Positions 10,790 through 23,700 of a DNA stretch of 64,000 nt are shown one piece after another (position 1 is the stretch's first letter; the number at the start of each line of letters is the position of its first letter). The DNA is taken from contig OZ024907.1 of the NCBI GenBank assembly GCA_964017125.1, positions 22,700,496-22,764,495 on the forward strand. Direction: 5' to 3'. Origin of the DNA: Flabesymbios commensalis (Eukaryota > Annelida > Polychaeta > Terebellida > Flabelligeridae). Both the position numbers and the translations under genes were made by a program. Under the pieces are notes generated by a model that saw only the letters and a list, made by a program, of their open reading frames with translations, did no database searches and was not told the DNA's origin.

Positions 10790-11670
10790 AAAAAAACACG
10801 ACAAAAATGTGTATTACACTTGCTTTCTATTTTTATCTGGGCAGAATGTTTTTTGGATATGAGACTATTGATCAAACTTCTACCATAAATGGATTTTCTA
10901 GTCAAAATCAAATTAAAAGCAAGGTATTACATTGGTTGGTATTGGTAATTGTTAGAAACATTTTTTCGCTTATTTGACCTTGAAATTGACATTTCGACTT
11001 TGAATAATCAAGTTGAATCACTAAAAATAATATCGATATGGATTATGCAGTAGGCTACGTTGGTTCAGTTACCTGCCTTTTTCACACGAAAAAGAGGTAT
11101 TACACTTGTTTTTAGCCTTACTTATAAAAAAATCTTATGTTGGTCTCTTGACTTTGAAATTTACGTTTTGAAATTCAAGGTGACCTTCAATCACCAAAAA
11201 GCATATCGTCGCCTCGGAGCTAAAGGATCTTATCTGACACTCGTTAGAGTGGCAGATAGGTTTCTTTAGCTCCGAGGCGACGATATGTCCTTAATTTTAA
11301 TCTTGGAATTTTCTTTTTCATACTGGAAATCAGATTTGCTGCTATTTGTATTTGTTAAAAATAATATGTTTAGAAATTTGACCATTAAATTGACTTTTTG
11401 ACCTTGAAGGTTACCTTGAATCACAAACATAAAACCATAAATGAATTTCCCAGTCAAAATCCCATGAAAATGAGGTATCACACATGTTTCTAAATGTATT
11501 CTTATTTTCGATTACTTTACCTAGAAATTGACCTTTTTGCTATTAAAGATGACCTGAAATTAGATAAGAAATGGACCTTTCAGTCAAAATTACACGAAAA
11601 AGCGAATTACACTTGTTCCTACTATATGATTTTGCTAATTGAGACCTTGCAACATTGTTCATATATGAAT
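10790..11670. repeat. Old satellite-like array with GGTATTACACTTG / TGACCTTGAAATTGAC units
   Basis: Diverged units of roughly 170-200 bp share GGTATTACACTTGTTT, CCAGTCAAAATC and TTTGACCTTGAAATTGAC in the same order, near 10800, 10920, 11095, 11390, 11480 and 11590. The periodicity is blurred. A hairpin element is inserted at 11202-11287. Short open frames here are not genes. Confidence 0.6.
11202..11287. repeat. Hairpin element with perfect 24-bp arms
   Basis: CATATCGTCGCCTCGGAGC and TAAAG (11202-11225) are exactly complementary to 11264-11287. Inside, ATCTGACACTC pairs with GAGTGGCAGAT with one mismatch. The whole folds into an 86-nt hairpin. It sits inside the older array and is therefore younger. 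A relative with the same GTGGCAGATA interior and CGATATGTCC right end lies at 55422-55497. Confidence 0.85.
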
Positions 11671-12624
11671 TACGTATACTTAGATTCACAGTTTTCATAT
11701 AATTATGTAAAAAAAATCATTAAAAACACCACGACAACGACTAATAAGTGTGTATGTTCATCGTAACGGCAGTTTTGGAACATATTCTGGAAATCAACTT
11801 AATTGGCCTTTCTAGACCGAATGCAATGTAGCCTATAATCTACATATTAACCATGCACATGTCGATCAAGTACATATGACTCTTTAAACAAAAAAAATAG
11901 ATGGATGTTAATATTTTTATTTGATGGTGAAGCAGAAAGGATTATTCTGGTCGATGGGAGTAGTCGTTTTGAAATAAACTCACGCCGCGTGCAAAATCTC
12001 CCGTGATTAGAGACACACGAAGCTAACCTTTTATAGCATAATATCAGGTTCTGTGTAGCGATAATACCTACAAATTAAAGATTCTCGTCTATGACGAAAT
12101 GATGAAAGAATATATTTTTAACTATTATCAGAACAAAATTAACTTAATCTGAAATCTAAATTATTAAATAAGATTGTGTAGCTACAAGAAAAGAAAGGAA
12201 GTAAGCGTAATCACTCCACTATAGAACTACTTATGTTTGACATATGACTCGTATATCACTTTGAGGTTTTTCTGCACTTCAACCCTTTCACCGTAAGATC
12301 GTTGTTTTTACTCCTGTTTGATTAGACGATCAAATCACTGTTAGTGGGAATGAAATGACTAAAATCAACATTTGCAAATGGTTGGGTCTAAAATTAAACA
12401 AATACGAGTAATTTCCACCCAATTTAAGTTGCGTGTTGCGGTGTTATAACTTAAATAACATAGCGGGTAGAGATTTACTATTAAAAACACTTTTTTTACG
12501 TGCGATTCTCATATATCACTCTGAAGTGGTGTGCACTTTAATCGGTTAGTGAGAGTATATATATTTAAACAAAACGTTTTTTAAAGTTGTAGTTCTCGAC
12601 CTTGATGTAGGCTACATATGAAGC
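11671..12624. other. Upstream region of receptor copy 1
   Basis: A+T-rich. Contains a possible remnant of a CCCTTT-ended element (about 12282-12545). No TATA box, initiator or 5' non-coding exon could be supported. Not recognisably similar to the region upstream of copy 2. Confidence 0.4.
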
Positions 12625-14864
12625 ATGACGTGGTCACTTCACTTTTTGTCACTGTGTCAGTTGATTATGTCTATATCTACTGTTAGTACACCACCTTTTC
12701 ATCATGTCCATGAGTATGATCATTCCCTGAGTATGAATACAGGCCTCACATGGATAGATGTGTACACTACTAGATGCTTGTCACAAATATCTCACGTCAG
12801 TGATCTTATAACTGAGAAGAATATTATACATACTTGTCAGGAAAATGACTTCGGACATTGCTTATTCAGAATGCCATATAAAACGGACACGCAAATTGTG
12901 GGATCATATTATTTATGTAGCGCAATCAATATTATTTCTGGTGTCACTCCCCAGATATATTCAGCTTTTATCACTGTTCATGATGGATACGTGTTGCTCT
13001 TTGAATTTCTACATTTTCACCTCAGCTGGACGGGTAAAATGTGTCCCAGAAATCGACTCTCAGTCAGTGATGACAATGGAACTATTCCCAGAGAAGTATA
13101 TTGTGGCCGGCGTGTACCATGGACTATTATCTCTTCTGGTAATAAAGCTGTGTTACGTGTGATAACTACAGGAGATACAGCAGATATCAGTATCTTCTTC
13201 AGCATGCAGATGATCTCTGTGGTTACTAAGTTTGTTGCACACATAATCGTACACGAGAAACACCAAAATGGACTACACTATATGCTGGGTGATAAGACCG
13301 AGAAAAAAAATATGATCACAAAATATACCATAATTTGTGATCCTTTGCAGAAAATTCATGTTTCCATTAACTGGTTATCCAGCAATACTAGTAGAGATTG
13401 GATGAGACTTTATGATGGCCCTGGTGTGTTATCTCCTCTTATATCTCTGATTGATTGGTATTTTGTGAGTCAGTTATACGTCTATGATACCAGCGGTTAT
13501 ATAATGTCTATGTATCACAGCTCAATACATCAATCAGTGCACGTTATATTCAAAAATGTGCAAAACACTGAATCACTGACAGATAGCCGAAGCCCATTGT
13601 CAGCATTTACCACAAATGACAAAATAACGGGCAAACTTCCTCTTACTCTTAGTATTTTAGCTCCTGCTACCCGAAAAGGAAATACAGTATGTCAAATTGC
13701 CATCGTATCACATGATCGTTCTATATATTACCCTATGTTTCAAATTCATAATTTTAATTTTTATGGCCCTAATTCCATGGAATCAAGTTTAAATGATGGG
13801 TGTCAATATGGGGGCATTAAACTGTTTAGTTATTCTCTGGGCAATGAAATGGTGAAAGAAGCCAGGTATTCTCACACCGGCTGTAACAATGGAGACGTGC
13901 CTGTACCGTATGTTATCACAGCTAACGGTAACGCTCTGCTCTTCATGATAGCGTTTTTTGGAGGCTATTCACATGGTCATATTAGAGTGACAGTAGACTT
14001 CACCTTATGTCGGGGAGTGTATGTTGATTGTAGAAGCAGACCATTACTATTACCACTTGTTTCTCCTTGTCATCATCTTCACTTCTCACCGGATAAACTC
14101 AAACACTTTGACAACTGTACTCTGTACATCAAACCAACTGAGAAGATGCTTGGACCGTCAACATTAACACTCCATTTTAAAGAGAGGGATAGCTTCACAC
14201 AAAGAATCGCGTGCGAATTACCAGTTGTACTTGCTATTACTAAATTCAGTAACTGGCCATATAAATTATTAAAGATTATCGGACAATATCAGATAAACAT
14301 GATAAAACGCAGATTCCATATGCGTGAAGCTTTTCTCATTGACTTACATTTAGAGATCCCTAAATGTAGATATAATAAATATGATTCTTATCTGAAATTG
14401 AATAGAGCATCTTGTCAACACGTGAACTATAACAGTCCAGATGTCACACTTATCATGGACAAGACGTGTTGGGGAAAAGGAGAGAAATTCGGTGCATTTT
14501 TGCCGGAGACAACCCAATATTTAGTGATGCCTTCGCGCAATGAACGAACGTATATACTTTTGTATTATGATTCTAGTTGTCCAGATGAATGTAGAAACCA
14601 CACTGTTCAAATGATTGAGCTGAACAAAGAACAGAGAGCCGTGTTCAACTACACGTCACGTATTGCACCAGATGGGCACACATATCTACAAAGTAACATC
14701 AACTATGATGGCATACTCCTTAAAATCGTACCTGAGTTTATTGTTTGTCAAACTTATTGTAGAGGAACTATTTATTTGCGTAATCACAGGATTCAAGAAG
14801 TGGAACACGTAATAAGGGCAGATGCGTTGACAAAGTATGACAATAAAATCTACAAAAAAAGAAG
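12625..14864 (+). CDS. Receptor copy 1, exon 1: signal peptide and CUB-like ectodomain
   Basis: The ATG at 12625 begins a hydrophobic signal peptide (TWSLHFLSLCQLIMS), after which 99 percent-like identity with copy 2 starts at HVHEYDHSLSMNTGLTW. The extracellular part shows CUB-like traits: YCGRRVPWTIISSGNKAVLRV (near 13094), LYDGPGVLSPL (near 13410) and a third block ending FFGGYSHGHIRVTVDFTLC (near 13960). A cysteine-rich segment follows (CPDECRNHTV near 14580). Many N-x-S/T sites fit a secreted surface. The open frame runs to 14873, but AAGAAG|GTATTT at 14865, conserved with copy 2, is the likely donor (phase 2), splicing in frame to 20359. Residues about 205-560 differ strongly from copy 2. 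CUB assignment is by pattern only. Confidence 0.88.
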
Positions 14865-15726
14865 GTATTTATAGCAACACAGTGCCCCACACATATTTAC
14901 ATTATAAAACCTCTGCCATGGTTGATTACATAAGCATGCTATAATTTTAAACTTTCATTAATAACGTATGCAACTAGAAGGGTCTAGTTTTTTGTAAACA
15001 AAAAACTGGAGGTGTCTCCCCTTCAGCAGCATAGCCATAAAGGTTGATAGCTAATAGATGTAGTGCCAATGGATTTTGTAATTAATGTTATTAAATGGCT
15101 CCTGTGAACAATAGATTTTATGTAACAAGCGGAATTTATTATTCCGTTTTGGAACCACGCCGATGTGCGAAACACAATGTGGCTCCCAGCAAAGACGAGA
15201 TTTCGAATTATTGACAACCATGTCAAAAATAAGAAATACGGGAATTTCGTCTCTATATCTAGCCTAACTGGTAAGTGCGCAGCACAAAAATTAAAAAAAA
15301 CTTTGCAGTTCTAGGCTATGGACATGTTTACATCATGTGGTCATATTAAGAAGCCAAAATAAAATTACCGATTTTTTGATAATTTTAGACCTGGGCATGT
15401 CCCTTTAAAGGATTAACCGTTAAAAACGACTATTCCGTAGCGTAGTCGTAGCGATTTTTTAACCATTATGGTTAATCTATGATAATACTATGATAATGGT
15501 ATAAATAAGGCTCATTTCTAGTCATTTATGAACCGCAATGCATATTTGAAATAAAATACATTGCTTTGAAATGAAATGTTCACTCACAATATGGACATTC
15601 TCTTCAATTGATATATTATACTTGGGTATGTTATCAGATCATATCATTTTTATTCCCCTTGAGGTCAGAATTGTGACAGCAACTCACACCTCGAAATGAA
15701 TGAAAATGAGAAGCAACAGCTGGGTG

Positions 15727-15877
15727 TTAACCCTTGAAGCACTAATCACGTCTATGGTCGTGTTCGGTCTTTTTATTTGGCAAAATTTCAATCTAAGTAA
15801 TTTTCACCCACTTATGGTAGCGAGACACAACTTAAAGTGGGTGAAAATTATAATTCTATAACTTAGCACAGGGTTAA
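15727..15877. mobile_element. 151-bp TTAACCCTT-ended MITE (family D relative)
   Basis: It starts TTAACCCTTGAAGCAC and ends CACAGGGTTAA. The interior holds TTTTCACCCACTT and AGTGGGTGAAAATT around GCGAGACACAACTT, the hairpin core of family D (34714, 61889). Its right TTAA (15874-15877) is also the first four bases of element A, so two TTAA-targeted elements abut on one target. Confidence 0.75.
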
Positions 15878-16095
15878 AGGGATAGTCAACTGTCAAAATA
15901 CACGGGACAAGGGTGTCCCCAGAATGCAACAGTGGCTTCTGGACATTCCACAATGACATATCACCCCACATCCAAGATAATAATACTATATGCGTTTCAT
16001 ACACATCGCCGCATTAACAGCAAGTTCCCAAATCATATCAACTCTATATACTTGAGCGACACCTGTGAGGAAGTAATTCACTCATAGATCACACT
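15874..16095 (+). mobile_element. Element A copy 2, left part
   Basis: TTAAAGGGATAGTCAACTG and then CACGGGACAAGGG, ATATGCGTTTCATAC and TATATACTTGAGCGACA align in order with 10094-10290 of copy 1. The homology stops near 16095, where the LINE begins. The right part resumes at 20118. The middle (equivalent to about 10300-10525 of copy 1) is missing. Confidence 0.8.
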
Positions 16096-16265
16096 CACCA
16101 AATATTGGTTTATAGAGTCTGCATTGGATGTTTTCACATTAAATACTCTTCTCCTTCCAGAAAATTACACCAGAGCTTGCGAGCGGAATACTTTTTCTGG
16201 TGTAACATATTCATGAACTTTATAATTTTCATTACGTTATACACATACTTTTGCTAAGATGTCAT

Positions 16266-16289
16266 GACATAGAAACTAACCCTGGTCCT
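16266..16289 (+). other. 2A-like ribosome-skipping motif in LINE
   Basis: The codons read DIETNPGP, fitting the D(V/I)ExNPGP consensus of 2A peptides, with a hydrophobic run (ILLLRCH) just before. Motifs of this kind are known at the start of the endonuclease ORF in some CR1/L2-type LINEs, where they can recode translation. Whether this one is active is unknown. Confidence 0.75.
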
Positions 16290-19200
16290 AATAACCCAAC
16301 TGAATTATCTATATACTGTTTATATATACGAAGCCTGCTTGCTGTTGTGACAGAAAAACCACGTGTCCAAAAAATTGATCACCTAATTGCAAAACTATCG
16401 GCAAATAATCATAGCATTGTTTTAATATCTGAAACTTGGCTATGTGAGAACGAGCCACACTATATACTCAGTACCGTAGAGAGAGGTTGACCAATAGATA
16501 TGGCGGTCTAGTAACCTGCATTCATACCACCCTAGAAAGTAAAAGGATTGTTGAATATGAACCAGCTGACAGTGAAATAATATGCCATGAAATTGTATGT
16601 ACTCCCCGTAAACTATTAATTTGCTCGTGTTATAGACCACAAACTAGATTGACCATTGACTTTCTAACTGATATAAAGGGTATCATAGATGCCGCTAACC
16701 AACTGTATGACGGATTAATATTTATTGGTGATATGAACTGTAAACATTCAGATTTTTATGAAAATGACCAAACATGCAACGCAGGTCGACAATTTAAAGC
16801 CTTTTTTGAATCGCACTCATTCGAACAACTTATTCATGAACCCACTCGTTTTAGTGCCGATAATAGGACATATAGCTGTATCGATCTCATTTTTACTAAT
16901 ATACCGCATATTTTTACCCACGTGGGCACAGAGACCAGACTCCCTAACTGTGATCATGCGCCTATTACAGCATTATTAAATATACCACATAAAAAAGGGA
17001 ACTGTTTTACACGTCAGGTATGGGATTTTAAAAATAGAAATTTTGTGAAATTCCGTGAGTCATTGGCAGCTGCGCCCTGGGGAAATGTAACTTTACAACC
17101 TAGTGTTAACGAAAGCGCTCTCGTATGGAGCGACATGTTTATGAAAATTGCCGAGTCTTGTATACCACACAATATTGTAACAATCCGACCCAACGACAAA
17201 CCATGGATGACATCTGAAATACGCCGACTTATCAGAAAACGACAAAAACTTTTTAAACGACGCAATAACAGAGATAATTATAATCGGATGCGAAACAATA
17301 TAGTGACCTTAATACGTTTAGCTAAACATATTTATGAACTGAAACGAGAGAATATAGTACCTAACCCAACTTTAAATGCTAAACAATGGTGGAAAATAAT
17401 AAATGAAAGGCTCCCAACAGAGTGGCATATCTTCCTTAGAGTCTGGTGGAATGACAGTTGTCGATGACTGTCAGAAGGCTAATTTATTAAATAATTACTT
17501 CGTGGAACAATCAACAGTAGATGATGACAATATGATACTTCCAGATATTCCTATCCTTAACTATCCCCAAATCGATGATATTATTATTAATGAAAATGAT
17601 GTATACAAATTATTATGCAATCTTGATGTGAACAAAGCGACAGGGAATGATCAGATTGGCAATAAATTACTAAAAGAGGCTGCTCCGTCAATATCTAAGA
17701 TCCTGAGTAAAATCTTCAACACCTCAATACAAAACGGAAAATATCCACAAGTATGGAAAAACGCATGCGTTATACCTATTTTTAAAAAGGGATCTCACTC
17801 AAATATAAATAACTACAGATCAGTCTCTTTGCTACCTTGTGTATCTGAAATATTTGAAAAATTAGTATTCAACCATATCTTGAATTACCTAGGATTACAC
17901 TCTGTTAATACAGCAAAACAGTCCGGCTTCATTCCAGGCGATTCTTGCGTGAACCAATTTCTACACATTTAAAAAATTTTATCAGGAACTAGACAAAAAT
18001 AACTCTGTGAGGGCAGTTTTTATTGACTTTACGAAGGCCTTCGATAAGGTCAGTCATAAAGGTTTGCTATATAAACTAAATCGCTGCGGTATAAAAGGAA
18101 ATGTGTTAAGATGGATGAAAGATTATCTATCAGACAGAGTGCAAAAAGTGATATTAAATGGTAAATCATTCTCCTGGAAAAAAATTACTGCAGGGGTTCC
18201 TCAAGGTTCGGTTCTCGGTCCCCTTTGTTTCCTAGTCTATATAAATGATATTGTTGAAAATATAGATAGTCATATATTCCTTTTTGCAGACGATGCCTCT
18301 TTATTCAGAACAGTTGATGAAGTTTCTCTTCACGAGGACACCCGATTATTAAATGAAGATTTGAATCGTATTTCTCTCTGGGCAAATCAATGGGAAATAA
18401 TAATTAGCATACCAAAACAATATCAATGATATTCTCACGTAAGAATCAATCACCCCAAGAACTACCTTTAATTTTAAATAATAATAGGCTGAAAAATGTA
18501 AAGCAGCATAAACATCTAGGCATTACTTTTAAACAAAATATATGTGGACAACTCATATAGACAATATAGTATTCTCAGCGACCACCAGGATTCATCTTAT
18601 GAAAATTGTTAAATATAAATGGTCACGTAATAGTCTTTTAATATGTTACACAAATTTTATCCGACCATTAATAGAATATGCTAATGTTGTGTATGCAAAT
18701 TTATCTATTCAGGACAGCAATAAATTAGAAAACATACAAAATGAAGCTATGCGAATAATAGCAGGAGCTAAGCGTTTATCATCAAATACAGCATTATTAA
18801 AAGAAACAGGCTTTAAAACTCTCGCTAAACGCAGGAAATCTCACAAGATGATTGTTTTTTTCCAAATGTATTCACAGGAAACTGCCATCACTTATAACAA
18901 CAGAATGTATGCCCACTCAACTCCAATCCAGAAACACACGAGCCGCATCATCAGTCACATTTAGAATACCCAGATGCAAAACATCTGCTTTTATACAGAG
19001 TTTCTTCCCCAGCTGTGCCAAAAACACACAACACACACGATACTAACTTTAGATCTGCAGCACTCACAAAACAGATAGCACACTACAAACACGAAATAAA
19101 AATCACACGCAACGGCTACTTCTCACTCAACCATAGACATACACAAATAATACTAGCTCAAATTCGCTTAGAATTTAGTAACCTCAACAAGCATTTGTCC

Positions 19201-19459
19201 GCGAAAGGATGTTGAAATAGTTCCCAATGTGAATGTACAGAAGCAGTTGAAACCCCTCTACATTATTTCCTTAAATGTAAACTTTACAATATGCATAGAC
19301 CGATAATGATGCAAACCTTAAGCAAATATGTACATCATGCTTCAGACTCCACACTGATGTATATAATTCTAGAAGGAATGGAAAAGAATTTGAAAATGTA
19401 TAAATAATAACAGCTGTATCAGACTTTATAAATAATACTGGGCGATTTATCTATTAACT

Positions 19460-20010
19460 ATATCAACTTTTTAACAACCTCTCATAATTTATATAACCTT
19501 TTCATCTATAAACATGGTAACATATTTATGCAGATTTAATTTTACTTTATTTTATTCTACTGCTAAACATCGGTATCATATAATTTGCATGCCGATATGT
19601 TGTTATCCAGTTGATTATGAACTACTTCATTATTATAATTTGCACATATCATTGCACACTTTTATTACACACTTTGTATTACTACATAGTACTATAGATT
19701 ATTTCTACTGTAGTAACATCTGTATCGTACTTCATATGTAATGTAGGAATATTTGAATAGTAATTTTTCATTACCTATTAGACCACTATTTTATAGTTAA
19801 CATAGCCTGTTCAACCATATTTATGTAGACTTTATTTCACTGTCAACACCATTATCATATAATTTGCATGCCGCTAATCAGTTGATTATGCACAACTTCA
19901 CTGTTACAACTTGCACGTATTATTGCACAACTCTTTTGACGACTTCTCACAATTTAATTAACCTATTCATACGTAATATATTTATGCATACTTCATTTTA
20001 CTTTTTACTC
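19460..20010 (+). repeat. Diverged tandem duplication in the LINE 3' region
   Basis: CATATTTATG followed by AG and, further on, ATCATATAATTTGCATGCCG occur near 19521/19575 and again near 19816/19855, a spacing of about 280-295 bp. A third partial start lies near 19975. The copies differ by many substitutions, so the duplication is old and probably part of the element's 3' UTR. Confidence 0.65.
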
Positions 20011-20117
20011 CACTTTGTATTTTTGTATTACTACATAATTGAGCAACGCTTTTGATGAGCGTATTTTGTATTAGCTTCTGATATTGTACAATCATCGGAA
20101 AATAAATATGTTTATAC

Positions 20118-20317
20118 TAATGTTGGCTTAATGTCGGCCAACGTCGCAGACGTTGGTCTAACATTAAAACAACATTGGGCCGATTTCTCGTTGAAGTAGT
20201 ATTTTGTAATCAGTTCAGTGGCTGATATTAATGCCGTCAAAGTGTACTCTATAGGCTAATGTAGGCCTACACCTGACGGTCGCACGCATGCCCATATCGC
20301 AGTTGTATGAATCTTTA
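20118..20317 (+). mobile_element. Element A copy 2, right part
   Basis: TAATGTTGGCTTAATGTCGG, then GACGTTGGTCTAACATTAAA, AGTAGTATTTTGTAATCAGT and the end CAGTTGTATGAATCTTTAG align in order with 10525-10735. Together with 15874-16095 it brackets the LINE, so the LINE inserted into this element or beside an internal deletion in it. Confidence 0.8.
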
Positions 20318-20358
20318 GGATGGTTGATTGTAATTATTTCACCATCTTTATTTTTTAG

Positions 20359-20533
20359 CAATATATCATGGATTGAGGCTGAGAAATGGTGTCGATCCAG
20401 GGGATATCAGCTTCCAGTATTTGAGAGTGTGGACAAGATGAAACGAACATACAGACAACATATGTTCAGTGACAATGCCAACATACAAGACCATGGTGAC
20501 ATATTGATGCTTGGACTTCAACGCTCTGCAAAA
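20359..20533 (+). CDS. Receptor copy 1, exon 2: first half of C-type-lectin-like domain
   Basis: 175 bp, exactly the length of exon 2 in copy 2. The acceptor is TTTTTTAG. The first base completes a Ser codon with AG from exon 1 (phase 2). It encodes NISWIEAEKWCRSRGYQLPV, the W-x-x-A-x-x-x-C opening of a C-type lectin fold, and ends LGLQRSAK at the donor GTGATT (phase 0). The domain continues in exon 3. The open frame that extends upstream (from 20288) is intron. Confidence 0.88.
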
Positions 20534-20749
20534 GTGATTATGATAACTGTTATAAATGTAGTAGTAAAGTGAAGAAACACCACTTTTGTGTTGTAGTGAA
20601 ACATGATTATTGTATTGTATGCGAAAATGAAATTCCTCATGACACTCAAATGATTACATTATAATAAGAAATGATTATATTTAAATAAACACATTTTAGA
20701 ATCATTTTAAATTGTAAATTTATTGTCGTATTTGTCGTTTTATTTTCAG

Positions 20750-23700
20750 GGTCATTTTAGCCATTGGATGGATGGTACACCTGTTACGGCTACTTACTGG
20801 CATGATCCTAATAAGAACAAACATATGTTTCCTAACGAGATACAGTATTTTAATATATCAGAAAAATACATAACTTGGAAATCAGATGTTCTTTATGAAC
20901 AATTACTAAACCATGTTACTCCGGACCAGCCTAGCAGTAGCTTGGATAACAATTGTACAGGATCCTTGCTATTTGCACATGGCTATCCTATATCCTGGAT
21001 CACTATACCATGCCATGTACAATTCAGGGCCAGCTTTGGCTGTACTGAGCGCAGACACCGATGGCACGATGGGCAAATGAACAATGGAACCGTCATTCCG
21101 TTCTCTCTGACAATGTGCCCCATAGGATGGGTTAAAATACATGATAATTGCTTTTTGGCCATGAAACCTCAAACTGAGATCTCCTTCTATGAGGCAGAGA
21201 CAATGTGTTTGATCTACAATGCGACGCTGCCTGTTCTATATTCATCAGAAATGGGAAATTCTGAACAATATCACCATCGGGATATTGTGAAGAGAAAAAC
21301 ATCAGATAGCGTGGCTCGAGCTTTTAGACAGACATACTTCACTGTTTTAAAAGATTTTATTAAAGAGTCAGATTATTTTATTATGAATGCCTTAATCGGA
21401 CATCCCATTCTTATAACAGAAGCACATAGAAAATATGAGGAATTGCTGAATGCGCTTTTACAATTTTTGCCTGACCTTGAGAAAGTGCAAGTCTATGCCA
21501 AGAGACCGAAGGGACGCATGTGTATTTTACTGACATCAGGTCATCTTCAGCAGAATTATCTAGCTGGATTTCATTTAAGAACAGGCTATTACACAATGGA
21601 TAACTGGGCAATATTATATCGTCCATGTAGCCTTCAGATCAAGACAAGTGTTTTATTCTGCGAAAAACCGGCCAGCATACAAAGTGCAGTGTGTCCATCT
21701 GCACAATATGCATGTCATGATAAGACTTGTATTCATCTGTTTTACGTGTGTGATGGTTTTGATGATTGTGACGATGCTGCGGATGAGGCCGATTGCAATA
21801 TTACCTTCACATCCATAATTGAATCGCTACGTAACAACAATACAAGTCATGATATATTCATGTGTAGCCTGAGTAAAGATCAATCTTTTCCAATTAATTC
21901 ATCAACAATACACATAAATGCTTTATGTGACGGAATTGAACAGTGTAGCAACTTGTACGACGAGCTATTTTGCCATTCAGAACGCAAACAGCCTCACAAT
22001 GAAGAACTCATTGTATCATCTACTTACAACTGGCCGTTTGATGCATTCTCGTTTAAACTACCAGCTACCAAGCAAGAACAAATGCAATGGATTACAGATT
22101 TTCAGAGATCGTCTTATTATTTAAAGTACGTCAATACACATAGCCAAAAACTGGAATCATTTCAAGATGATTTTAGAAAGGCATATATATCAACAAATAT
22201 AAATGATTTTCCCTCACTTGATGTTCAGTGCGAATCTAATAACTATAATTATTTTAGTGATGTTTGTAGAGCTAATCCTGCAATTGGTGGTTGTGGACAA
22301 ATCTATCCCAGCCACATATGTCACCAGATTGGCTGCCCTGGCATGTTTAAATGTGGGGCCAGTTTCTGTGTCATTGTCAGTGCTGTGTGCGATGGTATAC
22401 AAGATTGTGTAAATGCTGAGGATGAAAAAAACTGTCGGTTTTTGACGTGCCCAGGACTTTTCAGATGTCGTAGTGAGACTACTTGTTTGGGACAGCACAA
22501 TGTTTGTGATGGTCAAGTAGACTGTGAACAATCACAAGATGATGAAGTTGACTGTCGTCCATGCCCTAATTCATGTATCTGTTATGGTTATATCATAAGT
22601 TGTCAGTTAGTGGATGAGAACTCTCCTATTTTAGCCACACTTTATTACTGGAAAGTGGTTAATATACAACTTTCGTTTGGCTACGCACCGTTGCATCAAA
22701 TTTCCCCATTTTGCAATCTGTTATTTCTTGATTTCATTGATTCTGAATTGCGCTCCATAAAATCAGATTCATCGCTTACTCTATGTACAAATCAGCTAAT
22801 TAAGCTGAATGTTAGTAAGAACATATTATCTACACTTACATTTATATCTCACTCAGGTTGGCTGAATCTTATCTGCTTTGACGCGAGTCACAACAAAATA
22901 GTCAATCTGCCATCAAAGCTTCCTGAGAGACTGCAGTACATATATCTAGAAGATAATTTGTTGCACTTCGTCTCTAACGAATTTAGCTCTTTCTTGTATA
23001 ATATGGTGTTTCTAGATGTATCAAATAATGCACTGTATATTTTAGAATTACATTTATCAGTCGGTAGAGATGCCTCGGTTATTTTGGTGAATGTACCAGA
23101 CAGTCGGTCATGTTGTCTGTTGCCCGATCACGTTGTATGTCACACAGCTAATATTGTATATCATAGTTGTCAAAGTATATTTCCATATATTTGGCTGCAG
23201 TGGATTTGGATTGCAGTCGCATTTATATTTATCACTTTATCTATCTTTGTTATTATACGTTTCTTCATCATGGGTAAAGATATAGCTAAGGGTACAGGAA
23301 GACATTTTCGTGTTATCATGAGTAATATTATCATTTCAAATTTTGTTCTCATTTTATATATTGTCGTAGTGTCATCATTTGGCAGTCAATCTACTAATTT
23401 ATATGTCTGGAAAACACAATTTATTTGTAAAATTATCTATATAATTTTTTTGTCTTCGCTACATGGCAATATGTTTTTTAAGATATTCAGATCAATATTT
23501 GTTATCTTGAAAACAGTATTTCCGTTTAAGCATCAGTGCAGATGGCTAAGATTCTCTGCAGTTATTTGTTCAGGTTACTGGTTTCTGACCATATCACTTG
23601 CCATTGCTGTATTAGCAGTTTTAGGTGGATTAACAAACAATATGTTATTTTACACTAATACAGGACAGGCGTGTACACTATTTTGTGTTGGTACTGGTAC

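Larger units (their letters stand above)
16096..20117 (+). mobile_element. APE-type LINE, CR1/L2-like, nearly full length but decayed
   Basis: Order of parts: a 2A-like motif DIETNPGP (16266-16289); AP endonuclease (LISETWL near 16425, CSCYRPQTR near 16625, IGDMN near 16725, SCIDLIFTN near 16875, CDHAPI near 16950); reverse transcriptase (VIPIFKKG near 17770, VFIDFTKAFDKVSHKGLL near 18015, AGVPQGSVLGPL near 18190, FADDASLF near 18285); and a C-terminal Cys/His motif (CECTEAVETPLHYFLKC, 19230-19280). The frame changes at least near 16485, 17450, 17970, 18420 and 18965, so no full protein is made. The A+T-rich 3' part (19430-20117) has an internal duplication and ends in AATAAATATG. It is inserted in element A inside receptor intron 1. 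Clade by motif only. Confidence 0.85.
14865..20358 (+). other. Receptor copy 1 intron 1, enlarged by nested insertions
   Basis: Bounded by GTATTT at 14865 and TTTTTTAG at 20357-20358. The matching intron in copy 2 has only 235 bp. The extra 5.2 kb include a 151-bp TTAA element, element A and a LINE. The first 860 bp (14865-15726) show no gene and no repeat that I recognise, apart from A+T-rich sequence. Confidence 0.85.

Noticed and set aside
16440-16640. Minus-strand 66-codon frame in the LINE
   Set aside because: Shadow of the endonuclease coding strand.
20288-20358. Start of the exon-2 open frame (MPISQLYESLG...)
   Set aside because: Upstream of the conserved acceptor and partly inside element A, so this is intron read-through; the family match begins at the splice site.
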